This document shows, in pieces, positions 1 to 9,982 of a stretch of 64,000 bases of DNA. The position numbers and the translations under genes were made by a program. The DNA comes from Isoperla grammatica (lineage: Eukaryota; Arthropoda; Insecta; Plecoptera; Perlodidae), in contig OX246743.1 in assembly GCA_945910005.1 (NCBI GenBank), positions 38,185,461-38,249,460 of the forward strand, written 5' to 3'. Positions within the stretch are counted from its first letter, which is position 1; each line of letters opens with the position of its first letter. The notes beneath the pieces were generated by a model. That model was not told where the DNA came from, did not search any database, and saw nothing but the letters and a program-made list of their open reading frames with translations.

Positions 1-229
1 TTGATTGTATGTTTCGTGTAGTGTTAACGTTTGTATTTGTATTAATTATTATTAGATAAACTCCTCTTGCCACCCCTACAATTAACCCGTGAAAATGGTA
101 TTCCCACTCACACCCACCCCCCACCCTCTCCACCCACCCCCCCCCTCCCCAATATATACTCCATGTAAGTATAAGTTGGCAAGGTCGTAAAGTGGGTTCC
201 CACTTACACTTTTTGGGGTGGGTATACCC
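1..229. other. AT-rich leader with C-rich tract
   Basis: No gene is seen. A C-rich low-complexity stretch lies at about 110-150, followed by sequence that grades into the palindromic array. Confidence 0.5.
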
Positions 230-1390
230 ATATTATGACCTTGCAAATTTATCTTTAAGTGGGTATACCTATTTACGGACGTAAATAGGTAAATTATTTA
301 GGTGGAGCATACCTATTTATGGTTCAAACATAAATTTGGGTCGTAAATAGGTATTTTTTTTAGGTAGGTATACCTATTTACGACCCTTATTGGGTCGGAG
401 TAAGGTATATTTGCTAGACAAACATATCTAAATCCGACCCAAAAAATTTATTGGGTCGGATTTAGGTATATTTGTTAGGCGAGCATACCTTAATCCGACC
501 TAATAATACCGTTGGGTCGGATTTAGGTATATTCGTCTAACAAACATACCTAAATCCGACCCAACGGATTTATTGGGTCGGATTTAGGTATATTTGTTAG
601 GCGGACCTAAATCCGACCTAACGAATTTATTGGGTCGGATTTAGGTATGTTCATGTAACAAATATACCTAAATCCGACCCAAGGGATTAATTAGGTCGGA
701 ATATACCTAAATCCGACCCAACGAATATATTGGGTCGGATTTAGGTATATTTGTTAGGCGAATATACCTTTATCCGACCCACGAATTTTTTGGGTCGGAA
801 TATACCTAAATCCGACCCAACGAATATATTGGGTCGTATTTAGGTATATTTGTTAGAAAAACATACCTAAATCCGACCCTATATATTCGTTGGGTCGGAT
901 TTAGGTATATTCCGACCCAATAAATCCGTTGGGTCGGATTTAGGTATATTTGTTAGAAAAACATACCTAAATCCGACCCAATAAATCCGTTGGGTCGGAT
1001 TTAGGTATATTCGCCTAACAAATATACCTAAATCCGACCCAATATATTCGTTGGGTCGGATTTAGGTATATTCCGACTTAATTAATCCGTTGGGTCGGAT
1101 TTAGGTATGTTTGTTAGTCGGATTTAGGTATATTCCGACCCAATAAATCCGTTGGGTCGGATTTAGGTATATTTGTTAGAAAAACATACCTAAATCCGAC
1201 CCAATATATTCGTTGGGTCGGATTTAGGTATATTCCGACCTAATTAATCCGTTGGGTCGGATTAAGGTATGTTTGTTAGTCGGACATACCTAAATCCGAC
1301 CCAATAAATTCGTTGGGTCGGATTTAGGTATATTTCTTACATGAACATACCTAAATACGACCCAATAAATTCGTTGGGTCGGAATTAGGG
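230..1390. repeat. array of alternating inverted repeats (GGGTCGGATTTAGGTAT family)
   Basis: The word GGGTCGGATTTAGGTATA and its reverse complement alternate many times, usually 5-25 bp apart, so almost every unit can fold back on its neighbour. Spacers vary (TTTGTTAGGCGA, CCAACGAATTTATT and similar). From 230 to 400 the related word is GGGTCGTAAATAGGTA, an older or divergent subfamily. The array stops at about 1390 in a G/C-rich tract. No ORF is supported. Confidence 0.85.
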
Positions 1391-1500
1391 AGGGGAGGAT
1401 AAGTAACCCCCCCCCCCCTCTCCCCATTCCCATTCATACTTACCCTTTATATACTCACTAAACTTACCTCTACCCTGGGCTTACCAGTGTTTTGTTGCAG

Positions 1501-1594
1501 GCACGCTGTGGGAGCTCATGGACGCTCTGGAAGTTCGTGCAACAGCCTCAACGTATCTGAAATGAAACATTCCATACTTACCGAAAGATTATAA
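1501..1594 (+). CDS. candidate 3'-terminal coding exon, unknown protein
   Basis: A small GC-rich island follows a good acceptor (pyrimidine-rich tract ending TTTTGTTGCAG at 1500). If two bases of the first codon come from an upstream exon, the exon reads 30 codons to TAA at 1592-1594, with a Ser/Gly-rich stretch (GRSGSSCNSLNVSEM). A second frame (one base from upstream) is open to the TGA at about 1562-1564. No family is recognised and no upstream exon is in the window. The call rests only on the acceptor, composition and open frame, and may be chance. Confidence 0.25.
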
Positions 1595-1724
1595 TTAACA
1601 TGTACCCTAACTCCTAAAAAATGTAAAATACCTAATACTACTATTAATTATAACCTAATTTATTAATTACTCCCTAATTAAAAATTACCTAATCTTATAC
1701 TAGTACTAATACAAAATAATTATC
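1595..1724. other. AT-rich intergenic DNA
   Basis: Very AT-rich; nothing recognisable. Confidence 0.5.
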
Positions 1725-2040
1725 GCTAAACATCATTCAAGTTCCCAAACACCCCTTCAATCCTAATGATAACATTATTTGAAACAATGATAATGTACCT
1801 AGTTATTGATCGATTATTCCTATTAGTATGTATTCAAAATTAAACAGACTTTACGCAACAAAGGCTAAATATCATTTAAGTCCCCAAACATCCCTATTAT
1901 CCTAATGAATACATTACTTGAAACAATGATATCGTACCTTATTATTAATTAATTTGTCCTATATTAGTATATATTCAAAATTAAACAGACTTTACTCAAC
2001 AAAGGCTAAATATCATTAAAGTTCCCAAACATCCCTACTT
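1725..2040. repeat. degenerate tandem repeat, about 138-141 bp unit, 2.3 copies
   Basis: The phrase GCTAAAYATCATT, AAGT, YCCCAAACA recurs at about 1725, 1863 and 2004. Between recurrences the same order is kept (ACAATGATA, then ATTCAAAATTAAACAGACTT). Confidence 0.75.
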
Positions 2041-2382
2041 CCAGAGATGTGCACTAAACACTAAAAAAATGTATTTGAAATAGGAAATACAAAATACTTA
2101 AGTTCACACTATTTTCCAATACCAGATATAAATTGGTAATTTTGTATTTCAAATACCAACACAAAAAAATTCTGAAATATTAATTTGTTGGATTTAGCAA
2201 CCCATGCATAATTATTTTATACAGGTATTAATAATATTTTTAAAATATAGGCCTAGATATCGCAAATTGCGTAATTTGAAATTCAAGATACAAATACTGT
2301 ACGTACTCGGCAACACATTATTTGAAATACAAAATAAAAATATATTTCAAATACATATTTTAGATACTGCCCATCTTTGCCT
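2041..2382. mobile_element. probable hAT-like MITE with imperfect terminal inverted repeats
   Basis: The left end (CAGAGATGTGCACTA, then TGTATTTGAAATA) is matched in inverted orientation by the right end (CAAAGATGGGCAGTATCTA, then TGTATTTGAAATA). The interior is rich in GTATTTGAAATAC palindromes. I cannot fix an unambiguous 8-bp target duplication, so the family is tentative. The fortuitous ORFs here are not genes. Confidence 0.45.
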
Positions 2383-3366
2383 ACCTACTTAACCCTAATT
2401 AAAACAGTATTTGGTAGAGGAATCTCTTTGAATGGGAAAGATGGATCAACTTCTTTAGAGCCAGTGTATTCCTTTACCAACTGTCATTCGAATCACTGGT
2501 GGTCACGATGGCAGGTGGCAATTATCAATTATCGATTGAAAGCTTTGATATACATTATGCTATTCGAATTATGCTTAATCAGTAACGACTTAAAATAACG
2601 TAACTAGCGTTTTGTTCTACGAAATTTAAAAATGGTTTGTTGTTTAGTGTTCGGTGTTGCCTTTATGTCTTTAATATTTGTGTGATAAGAAAGTAATGTT
2701 TGATCTTATGTTTAGTACGCTTGTGTCAATCTAATTAAATAATAAGTTAAATAATTAATTTATTATTAGTATTATTATTATTAATATAAAATAGTTATCC
2801 ATCGTATTCAATTATAAAACTGATTAACAAAGAAGGAAACAAAATAAAACTATACAATTAATTGTAAAGACAGAAGACACTGAACAAAATAAAATACCAA
2901 AAGATAATACAACAACAAAAAAGAGAACTAAAGAATAAAAATTGAATGAAAAAAAATGTCACGTATGGTAAATGTTAAATAATAGTGTTTGCATTAAAGA
3001 AGAAAAAGTCGGCCATTTGAATAATCCTTTAGGAGATATAATTATTATGTTTTGACCGTTTATTTGTTTGTTTACGTTGAGTGACGCGTTATTTGATTCG
3101 ATTTCTTTTTACCAAAGTATTGAATGCATAATAGAGAAATGGCATTAGTCCCACGATTTTACGTTTGAGATAATCAGAAAAGCACACGGAAATCTGGTAT
3201 TGCATTTATAACTAAGTATTTTTAAGTCTTTAGTATCACGACTGTGTTTACAAACTATTTTAGTGCAACAGCAAGAGCTGTTTAAACAAACTGTTGAAAG
3301 GGTATCGAAGGCGAGAAAATCACTAACAACGGCTTATAACAATTTATTTTTAAAAATTATGTTGTA
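2383..3366. other. intergenic, nothing recognised
   Basis: AT-rich sequence with short ATT-type microsatellite stretches near 2760-2790. No supported ORF, RNA gene or repeat. Confidence 0.5.
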
Positions 3367-4259
3367 ATTGTGCTAGCACGGTTTTTCAGTTTTCTAAAAT
3401 ATGTACAACGTACCCAAGTTAAGCTTTGAAATTGAAACCAGGGCCCGGATTCACAAGAGGTCCTAAGTCTTTTTTTGATCTTATTTCTAAAACCGGCCTA
3501 ACTTCGAACCTGTTGTGAATCCAGAAAAATATCTGAGAACAGATTTTAAAACATATCAGAATGTTCTTTGTCCCCGTGTTCCTACCACGAATTAGTAACT
3601 TCATCATGTGACCTGGGTCTGGTTTTACAGGAGGTCCAAAGTTAGGCCGTTCTTAGAGTTAAGACCAGTAAAAGACCTAGGACCTCTTGTGAATCCGGGC
3701 CTTGGACTTCGGAATGTTACAAACATTTTTTTTTTCGTAATTTTGATTGTACCGGTACCATAGATATTGCTAGATGTACGCCGCTTCATTCAAAACATAA
3801 CTTCGCCCATAAATACACATTTGTGATAGCCAACTTTTATTGTAGTTAATGTACACACTTTTTTCTAGGACGTAAGGAATTTTCAGTTCGTTATCTTTAA
3901 TGGTATGTGAGCTATGATTTTTCTCATCTACTGGTACAAAATAGCTCATTTGTACCGGTAGATGAGAAAAATCATAGCACACATACAATTTAAGATAACG
4001 AACTGAAAATTCCTCACCTCCTAGAACAAAATATGTACATTAACTACAATAAAAGTTGGCTATCACAAACGTGTATTTCTGGGCGAAGTTATGTTTTGAA
4101 TGAAGCGGCGTACATCTAGCAATATCTACGGTACCGGTACAATCAAAATTACGAAAAAACATTTTTTGTAACATTCCGAAGTCATGGTTTCAGTTTCAAA
4201 GCTTAACTTGGGTACGTTGTGCATATTTTAGAGCTAACTGAAAAACCGTGCCTGCACAG
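3367..4259. mobile_element. large foldback (inverted-repeat) element
   Basis: Two arms of roughly 300 bp are near-perfect reverse complements around a centre at about 3945. The left arm starts TGTGCTAGCACGG and passes ACGTACCCAAGTTAAGC. The right arm mirrors it, ending at about 4259 in GCACGG complement followed by TGCACAGCC. The loop is only a few bases, so the locus is a long hairpin. The left arm is lengthened by a younger insertion at 3442-3701. No transposase is encoded, so this is non-autonomous. Confidence 0.85.
3442..3701. mobile_element. palindromic MITE nested in the foldback element
   Basis: The 260-bp insert begins GGCCCGGATTCACAAG and ends with its reverse complement (CTTGTGAATCCGGGCC). 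The right arm of the host foldback lacks it: AAACCA is followed directly by TGACTTCGGAATG there. It therefore inserted after the foldback formed. Confidence 0.8.
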
Positions 4260-4551
4260 CCTTAACTGAACTCAATTCAATGATTAATAACCCAGAAAGG
4301 TCGTAAGTCCCGTGACTATTTCCTTTCTCAAATGGCTTTTCGGTCCACTGTCCTCCTGCAAAATGTTTTAACACGAATATTGTTTCCTGCACCGAACTAA
4401 TTATCACCATCTTAATGACCAATTCCATTTCTCTAATAAGGAAATCCTTCAATTACGAATTGATTACTTGATTTGAAAGTTAAATCAACTGACAAGGCTC
4501 GCGTGTGTTCTGGACACTTCAACTTCGTTGATCACACATTCTATTGGCCAC
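4260..4551. other. intergenic, nothing recognised
   Basis: No repeat or coding signal is seen. A minus-strand open frame here lacks any family resemblance. Confidence 0.45.
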
Positions 4552-5140
4552 TCATAATACACTAGATGCATTCCGGTGGCAAGACAATAAACTATATTAG
4601 GAGGAGCTTAGCTGTCAATTGTTCATTGTTGTGTTATTGTTAAATTGTCAATGGCGCTGATAGCCGATTGCTTAGCAGCGCTATTTATGTGTTAATTTGA
4701 GTCCTCATCTGTGTCGACCCAAGATCTGTCGATCCCCTAGCGGAGGTTCGGTAAACCTCACAGTAAGATCTCCTAATGGGCACGAAAATCGCCATTCTCG
4801 TGCCCACTACAAAAACTTGTTTATTACTTAAATCTACTAATTTATTATGCAAAATTTGATTTCAGAATACTTCCCTTAAAAATGTAGATGGACTACAAGT
4901 ATAATTTAATTATTTCAATTAGAGAGCTTAACATCACTGGGCCACCAGAATGCAGAGTCTCTTTATAGTGCCTCATACCGGCATGTAAAAAAATAAGACT
5001 CAAAGTAACACATAGATAGCGCTGCTAAGCAACCTCCTTACCCGAGCCATCAATAAAACCACAATGAACAATTGACAGCTAAACTCCTCCTCATAATAGT
5101 TTGTGTTCTTGCCACCAGAATACTTCTAGTCTATTAAGTG
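4552..5140. mobile_element. MITE with long terminal inverted repeats (>100 bp)
   Basis: The left arm (ACTAGATGCATTCCGGTGG, then AGCTGTCAATTGTTCATTG, then TTGCTTAGCAGCGCTAT) recurs inverted at 4990-5140. The interior holds a clean hairpin, TGGGCACGA...TCGTGCCCA, at about 4778-4808. There is no coding capacity. Confidence 0.75.
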
Positions 5141-5545
5141 TTTGCCAAGAGTCGTTCGACATAGAACTAAGTACTAATGAGTAATGAGCAGTATTGGTTG
5201 CACCATTTTAGGTTTTGACAATCCAAATATTCAAAAATTGACAGCTGAGCATCACTTTCGCTTTACTTTATTAATACAACGTAAGTAATTTCGTAAGTAT
5301 CATATAGTTCTATCAACGTATCGCGTTACGGGTATACTGGTATTCAAATCAACGGTGTTCTATACGGACTACAAACGTGTTTTGAAGCAAATAAAGTATA
5401 TCAAAGCATTTCATTGTCGATGTATGTGGTGAAAACCAGGCATTCGAAGATTGTTAAGTTATCTGGCTATGGTAATACATTGACACATTTTGAAGTCCAT
5501 TAAAAAAAAAAACAAGTTTGGTGATTGTAACTAACTTACTAATTA
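5141..5545. other. intergenic, nothing recognised
   Basis: AT-rich sequence without supported features. Confidence 0.45.
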
Positions 5546-5717
5546 CAGTCGAGCCCACTTTTAAAGAACTCTCTTTTAACAAAATTCTGGATTTAACAAA
5601 GTAATTTTGATTCATCTTAAACAAAAATACATGCAAATTGGTTATGTTTTAACCAAGTTCTTTTTTAACAAAGTAAAAATCAGCTCCCTTCAAGTTTGTT
5701 ACAAGTGGGCTGGACTG
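5546..5717. mobile_element. Tc1/mariner-type MITE with TA target duplication
   Basis: Ends CAGTCGAGCCCACTT and AAGTGGGCTGGACTG are inverted repeats, flanked on both sides by TA (5544-5545 and 5718-5719), the insertion signature of the Tc1/mariner superfamily. It is 172 bp with no coding capacity. Confidence 0.75.
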
Positions 5718-5746
5718 TATAGAGAATTAGAACATTCTAAACCTAA

Positions 5747-8066
5747 TCTGCTGCACCAAAGTGTGATAATTTAAAGTTTTCTGATCGTATTTTTAAAACA
5801 ACTTTTAAAATAAAAATTGTGCGATGATAGCACAGCTAGATAGGCCTAGTATCTTACAGATAACGAAACAAAATATATGCAAAATTTTAAATCTAATAAT
5901 TGAGATTTCATCCAAACGTCATGAATTTTGCATATATTTTGTGTTTTTATCTGTAGGCTGAGGCGTTTAAAAGAGTACTGGTGCAGGCAACAGAGGAGAG
6001 GTGTGGAAGGACAAGCGGGGTAAGAAAAAAGATGGAAACAAGACGGTGGAACGACAAAGTAAAGGAGAAAGTACAGCTGAAAAATAGAACATGGAGGGAG
6101 TACATGAAAGATAGAACAGATGAAAAGAGAGAGGCCTACGAAAGAGCGAAGAGGGAAGCACAAAGGACAGTCAAAGAAGAGAAGGCAGAAGTCTGATAGA
6201 AGTTTGCCAGGGAACTGGAGAAAGACTCAGAAGGAAACAAGAAGCTGTATGGCATAGTGAAGAGTAAGAGGGAAGAAAGAGGGGGACAAAGGTACTTAAC
6301 GGATGACTCTGAGAGACTCATTACAGATTCAGAAGAAATAAAGGAAAGATGGATAGAGTACTTCAATCAATTATTGAATGTGAGAGCCCAGGCAGAGAAC
6401 AGGCAGGTAGAGTTGGAGGAAGTGAGGGAAGAAGCAGATGAGAATGGACCGACATGGCAAGAAGTCGAGGTGGCATTAAAAAGGATGAAAAATGGGAAGG
6501 CTGCAGGAGTCGATGAACTTGTGGTGGAAATGATTAAAGCTGGGGGCCCAAGTGCAATGCATTGGTTATACAAGGTGATCAGAGGGATATGGAGAGAAAA
6601 AGAAGATACCGAGGGACTGGGAGAAAGGAGTTATTGTACCGATTTACAAAAAAGGCGATAAAAAGAAGTGTGGAAACTACAGAGGAATAACTTTATTATG
6701 CCATCACAGATATACGAAAGAATTATAGATAGAAGAATGAGAGTAGAGATAGAACATATGCTGAACGAGGAGCAATATGGGTTCAGATGGGGAAGATCAA
6801 CTATAGACCCGATATTTGTACTGCGACAAGCTATGGAAAGAAGTTGGGAGTTAGGTAAAAGAATGAGTATGGTGTTCCTGGACATCGAAAAGGCATATGA
6901 CAGTGTTCTGAGGAAGGTAGTGTGGGAAAGCCTGAAAAGAAAAGGAGTGGACAAAAGACTGACATACAGAGTTAGAAGCATGTACAGAGTGCGTGAAAGC
7001 TGTGAAAAAACACAGTTTGGGAGGTCGGGGTGGTTCCAAATAACACAAAGGCTGAGGCAGGGAAGTGTGTTGTCATCATTGCTATTCATAATAGTGATGG
7101 ATGACATACACAAGTCAATAAGGTAAAGATGGAAGAAACGGAAGAGGTGGAGGTTATGCTGTTTGCAGACGACTTTGTGGCATGGTCGAAGTATGAAGAG
7201 GCACTGCAGAGATACAGGGACAGGTGGAAGAGGCATATTGAAGAGGCAGGCATGAAAATAAGCATAAGCAAGAGCAAGGTGGTAACAATGCCTGGAGAAG
7301 GAGACGTAGGGAACTACTATGCAGAGATATGGATTGGAGATGAAACCCTGGAGGTAGTAGAGAGCTTTGCCTACCTAGGAAGTGAAATAATGTCAAGCAG
7401 GAAGATAAGAAAGGAAATCAACAACAGGCTACAAAAGGCCAGTAACTTCTATCAATGTGTAAAAGGTCTGGTGTGGGACAGGGAAATACCAATACAGGTA
7501 AAGGCGACACTGTACAAGACCTATTTCATACAGATCATCACATGCGGCAGAAACCTGGAATATGGGGGATAGAGAAGAAAGTCAAATACAGGCGGCGGAG
7601 ATGAGATTCCTGAGGAGCACGGTGGAAAAGACAAGAAGAGACAGAATTAGAAATACAGACATTTGGAGAAGCTAGGGGACAGAATGGGAAGGACAAGGCT
7701 GAGATGGTTTGGACACATGAAACGGATGACGGAAGAGAGGATGCCCAGGAGAATATATGAAAAAAGGATCGAAGGAAGAAGAATACGGGGAAGACCAAGG
7801 AAAAGATGGAAGGAAAAGATTGCTGAAGACCTACAGAAGAGAGGAGAGAACTGGGAGCAAGTAGAGGAAGTACGATTGTGGGAAGATAGGAAGAGGTAGA
7901 GAAATTTGGTTGTGAAACCCAAGGTGACCCTGCCAGAAGCAGGAAATGGCAATGGATAATGATGATGATGGTCTGTAGACCTTTATAATATGTATCTAGC
8001 TGTACTGTCTTCCCACACTATCGTTTTAAAAACAGAAACCTTAATTGTCACACTTTGGTGCAGCAG
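5747..8066. mobile_element. inverted-repeat element interrupted by a LINE
   Basis: The left end CTGCTGCACCAAAGTGTGA (5747) is mirrored by the right end TCACACTTTGGTGCAGCAG (ending 8066). The similarity continues inward for about 100 bp on each side, passing TTTTTAAAAC and ACAGCTAGATA. The interior is occupied by a second hairpin (5854-5955) and LINE sequence, so the LINE appears to have landed inside this element. Confidence 0.7.
5960..7968 (+). mobile_element. decayed non-LTR retrotransposon (LINE), RT region and C-terminus
   Basis: Broken open frames in one orientation spell a non-LTR reverse transcriptase. In order they show a basic linker (5981-6196), the RT N-terminal part with NGKAAGVDELVVEMIKAGG (about 6490-6550), FLDIEKAYDSV (about 6876-6907), the catalytic FADD box (about 7160-7172), and a C-terminal RLRWFGHMKRM then RIRGRPRKRW segment (7690-7810). 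The 5' end including the endonuclease is missing. Frames are separated by stops and indels (near 6197, 6660, 7127, 7570), so it is inactive. The 3' end is a short GAT-repeat tail at about 7955-7968. The clade is left open. Confidence 0.88.
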
Positions 8067-9358
8067 ACTCGTAATGGAGTTGGGTCAGGAAAGGTTGCAC
8101 CCCTATGGCATCAATGAATACTATATAGTTCATTACATATCAGGAACTTGAAATTATAAAATAACATATATTTAATAATCCACCGTTTGGGTTTATAGAA
8201 AATATCTAAACTAGAATAGTTTACATTGTAAATTGTAAGCTATTGTAACAATCACTAATGTACAGGTCTAAAGGATAACTGTTTATAATTTAAGAGATAA
8301 AATGTGGGCTACTAGATTTCATTATCGTTATAGTTATCTATATTATATCCGTGCAGACATTTATTAAAGAATTATAACATTTTTGCCGTCTATTGTTGTT
8401 ATTGGGGAAGTACGAGTAGTTTAAATCTTGACATTGACATTAACTATAGGCCTATTAAATTGTGAGAGCTGGGGTTGATGAATGTTTAATGAAATGGTTT
8501 ATTTGTATTAGTTTTGACCACGTGAGTTTATCCCCATCAGAAAATACCTCCATTATTATGACGTATTTCAAAACCTCGATTTTGGCCCTCGTAATTTTGC
8601 AAACAAAGACTACAAAAATTATCAAAATATAAACTATTTGGTACATGCCCTATTGGACACACATATGATAGGGGATGTTCGTTTAACGTGCAGTTCAACC
8701 ACTTCTGTTGTAATTATATTGCATTCACGGTATGTAATTCTAATTATAACCTAATTCGTATTGTATTCATGTTGTTTACCATTGAATGATGCTTCTAGCA
8801 CCTTCTAGTTTTGTCTCTTAGTACACCATGTTGTATTTAACATGTTATGTGCCTTTGAAATGCAGTATGTGTATGACACTACTCACAATTAATTGATCTA
8901 CTTATATGAAACCCTACAATCATCAGATTATGTTAATAATGTGTGTCATAACAGGAGTAACTCTCTCGTTACTACTTTACCAATAATATCAAAATTCAAC
9001 CTAAACTAAAATGAGATTACTAAAACGTAACAAGTTTATTATGAAGAGCTATCCTGTATAGAAGTGATTGTTAGCTTACTAGTTACAAATTTAAAGGAAA
9101 TTGAAGCTTTTAATTCATTTTTAACTTAAATATATTAACTATAGAGTCCGCCAAAGTCAAGGTGGGAACCTGCTTCCATGCACAGTCAGTGCACTGCCCA
9201 TTTAAAATAGGCCGTGGTGTTTTTTCAAACACCTATATCTCAGTAAATACATATACATATTTAACTCATATGTTCTATGTTACGTGCAGCACCAACTCTC
9301 TATTGAGGCATTATACCCAACCGAACATCGACAAACTTGATAGAATTATGAATTATAA
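8067..9358. other. intergenic, nothing recognised
   Basis: AT-rich, with no supported ORF, RNA gene or clear repeat. Confidence 0.5.
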
Positions 9359-9979
9359 AGGCCCGTCTACATCCACTTAGCGTACGTAACTTCCAGAAAT
9401 TAGCAAGTTGGCCATATTGAAATTACATGTAACCATGCACATTGAAATTAGGAAAATAAACGTACGTTTCACGACGCGAAAAGTTGATTCAACACAAACT
9501 ATTTTCCAATTTCTAGAATGTGGTTAATTAGCGCATACCAACAGCTTACATTGTTTCTTTAACGAAGTGTCAAACCAAACCACATCACAACATTTCTATA
9601 CATTTCTATTTTGAAAACAAAATCTTCAAAACAAACAAGAAACATGCAAAACTCTCACAACTTGGTTGCCCATAATTAAACGTTTTAACTGGTGAGCAGT
9701 TACTATCGCAATACCTCGTTTTCTTCATAATGTTGAAATTTTATTATTTTGAGAGCTCCTTGTTTGTCTGTCTGTTGTCTATCAGTTTGATTCAAGTGTT
9801 ACATTGTTATAGTTCGGCTGTGAAGTCAGTTACAAGTTCCCTATTGGTTGGAAATTCGTGAGCTCGGATTGGTTTACGTCTACTTAAGAAAATTATTAAC
9901 ATTCGAAGGGAACGGCTAACGTAATTTCAATAATTTTCTATAATTTTTACGCGTACGCAAAGTGGATGTACACGAGCCT
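9359..9979. mobile_element. MITE with 3-bp TAA target duplication
   Basis: The left end AGGCCCGTCTACATCCACTT and right end AAGTGGATGTACACGAGCCT are inverted repeats. TAA flanks both sides (9356-9358 and 9980-9982). A 3-bp TWA-like duplication fits the PIF/Harbinger superfamily, though no transposase remains. Satellite DNA begins directly after the right duplication. Confidence 0.7.
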
Positions 9980-9982
9980 TAA

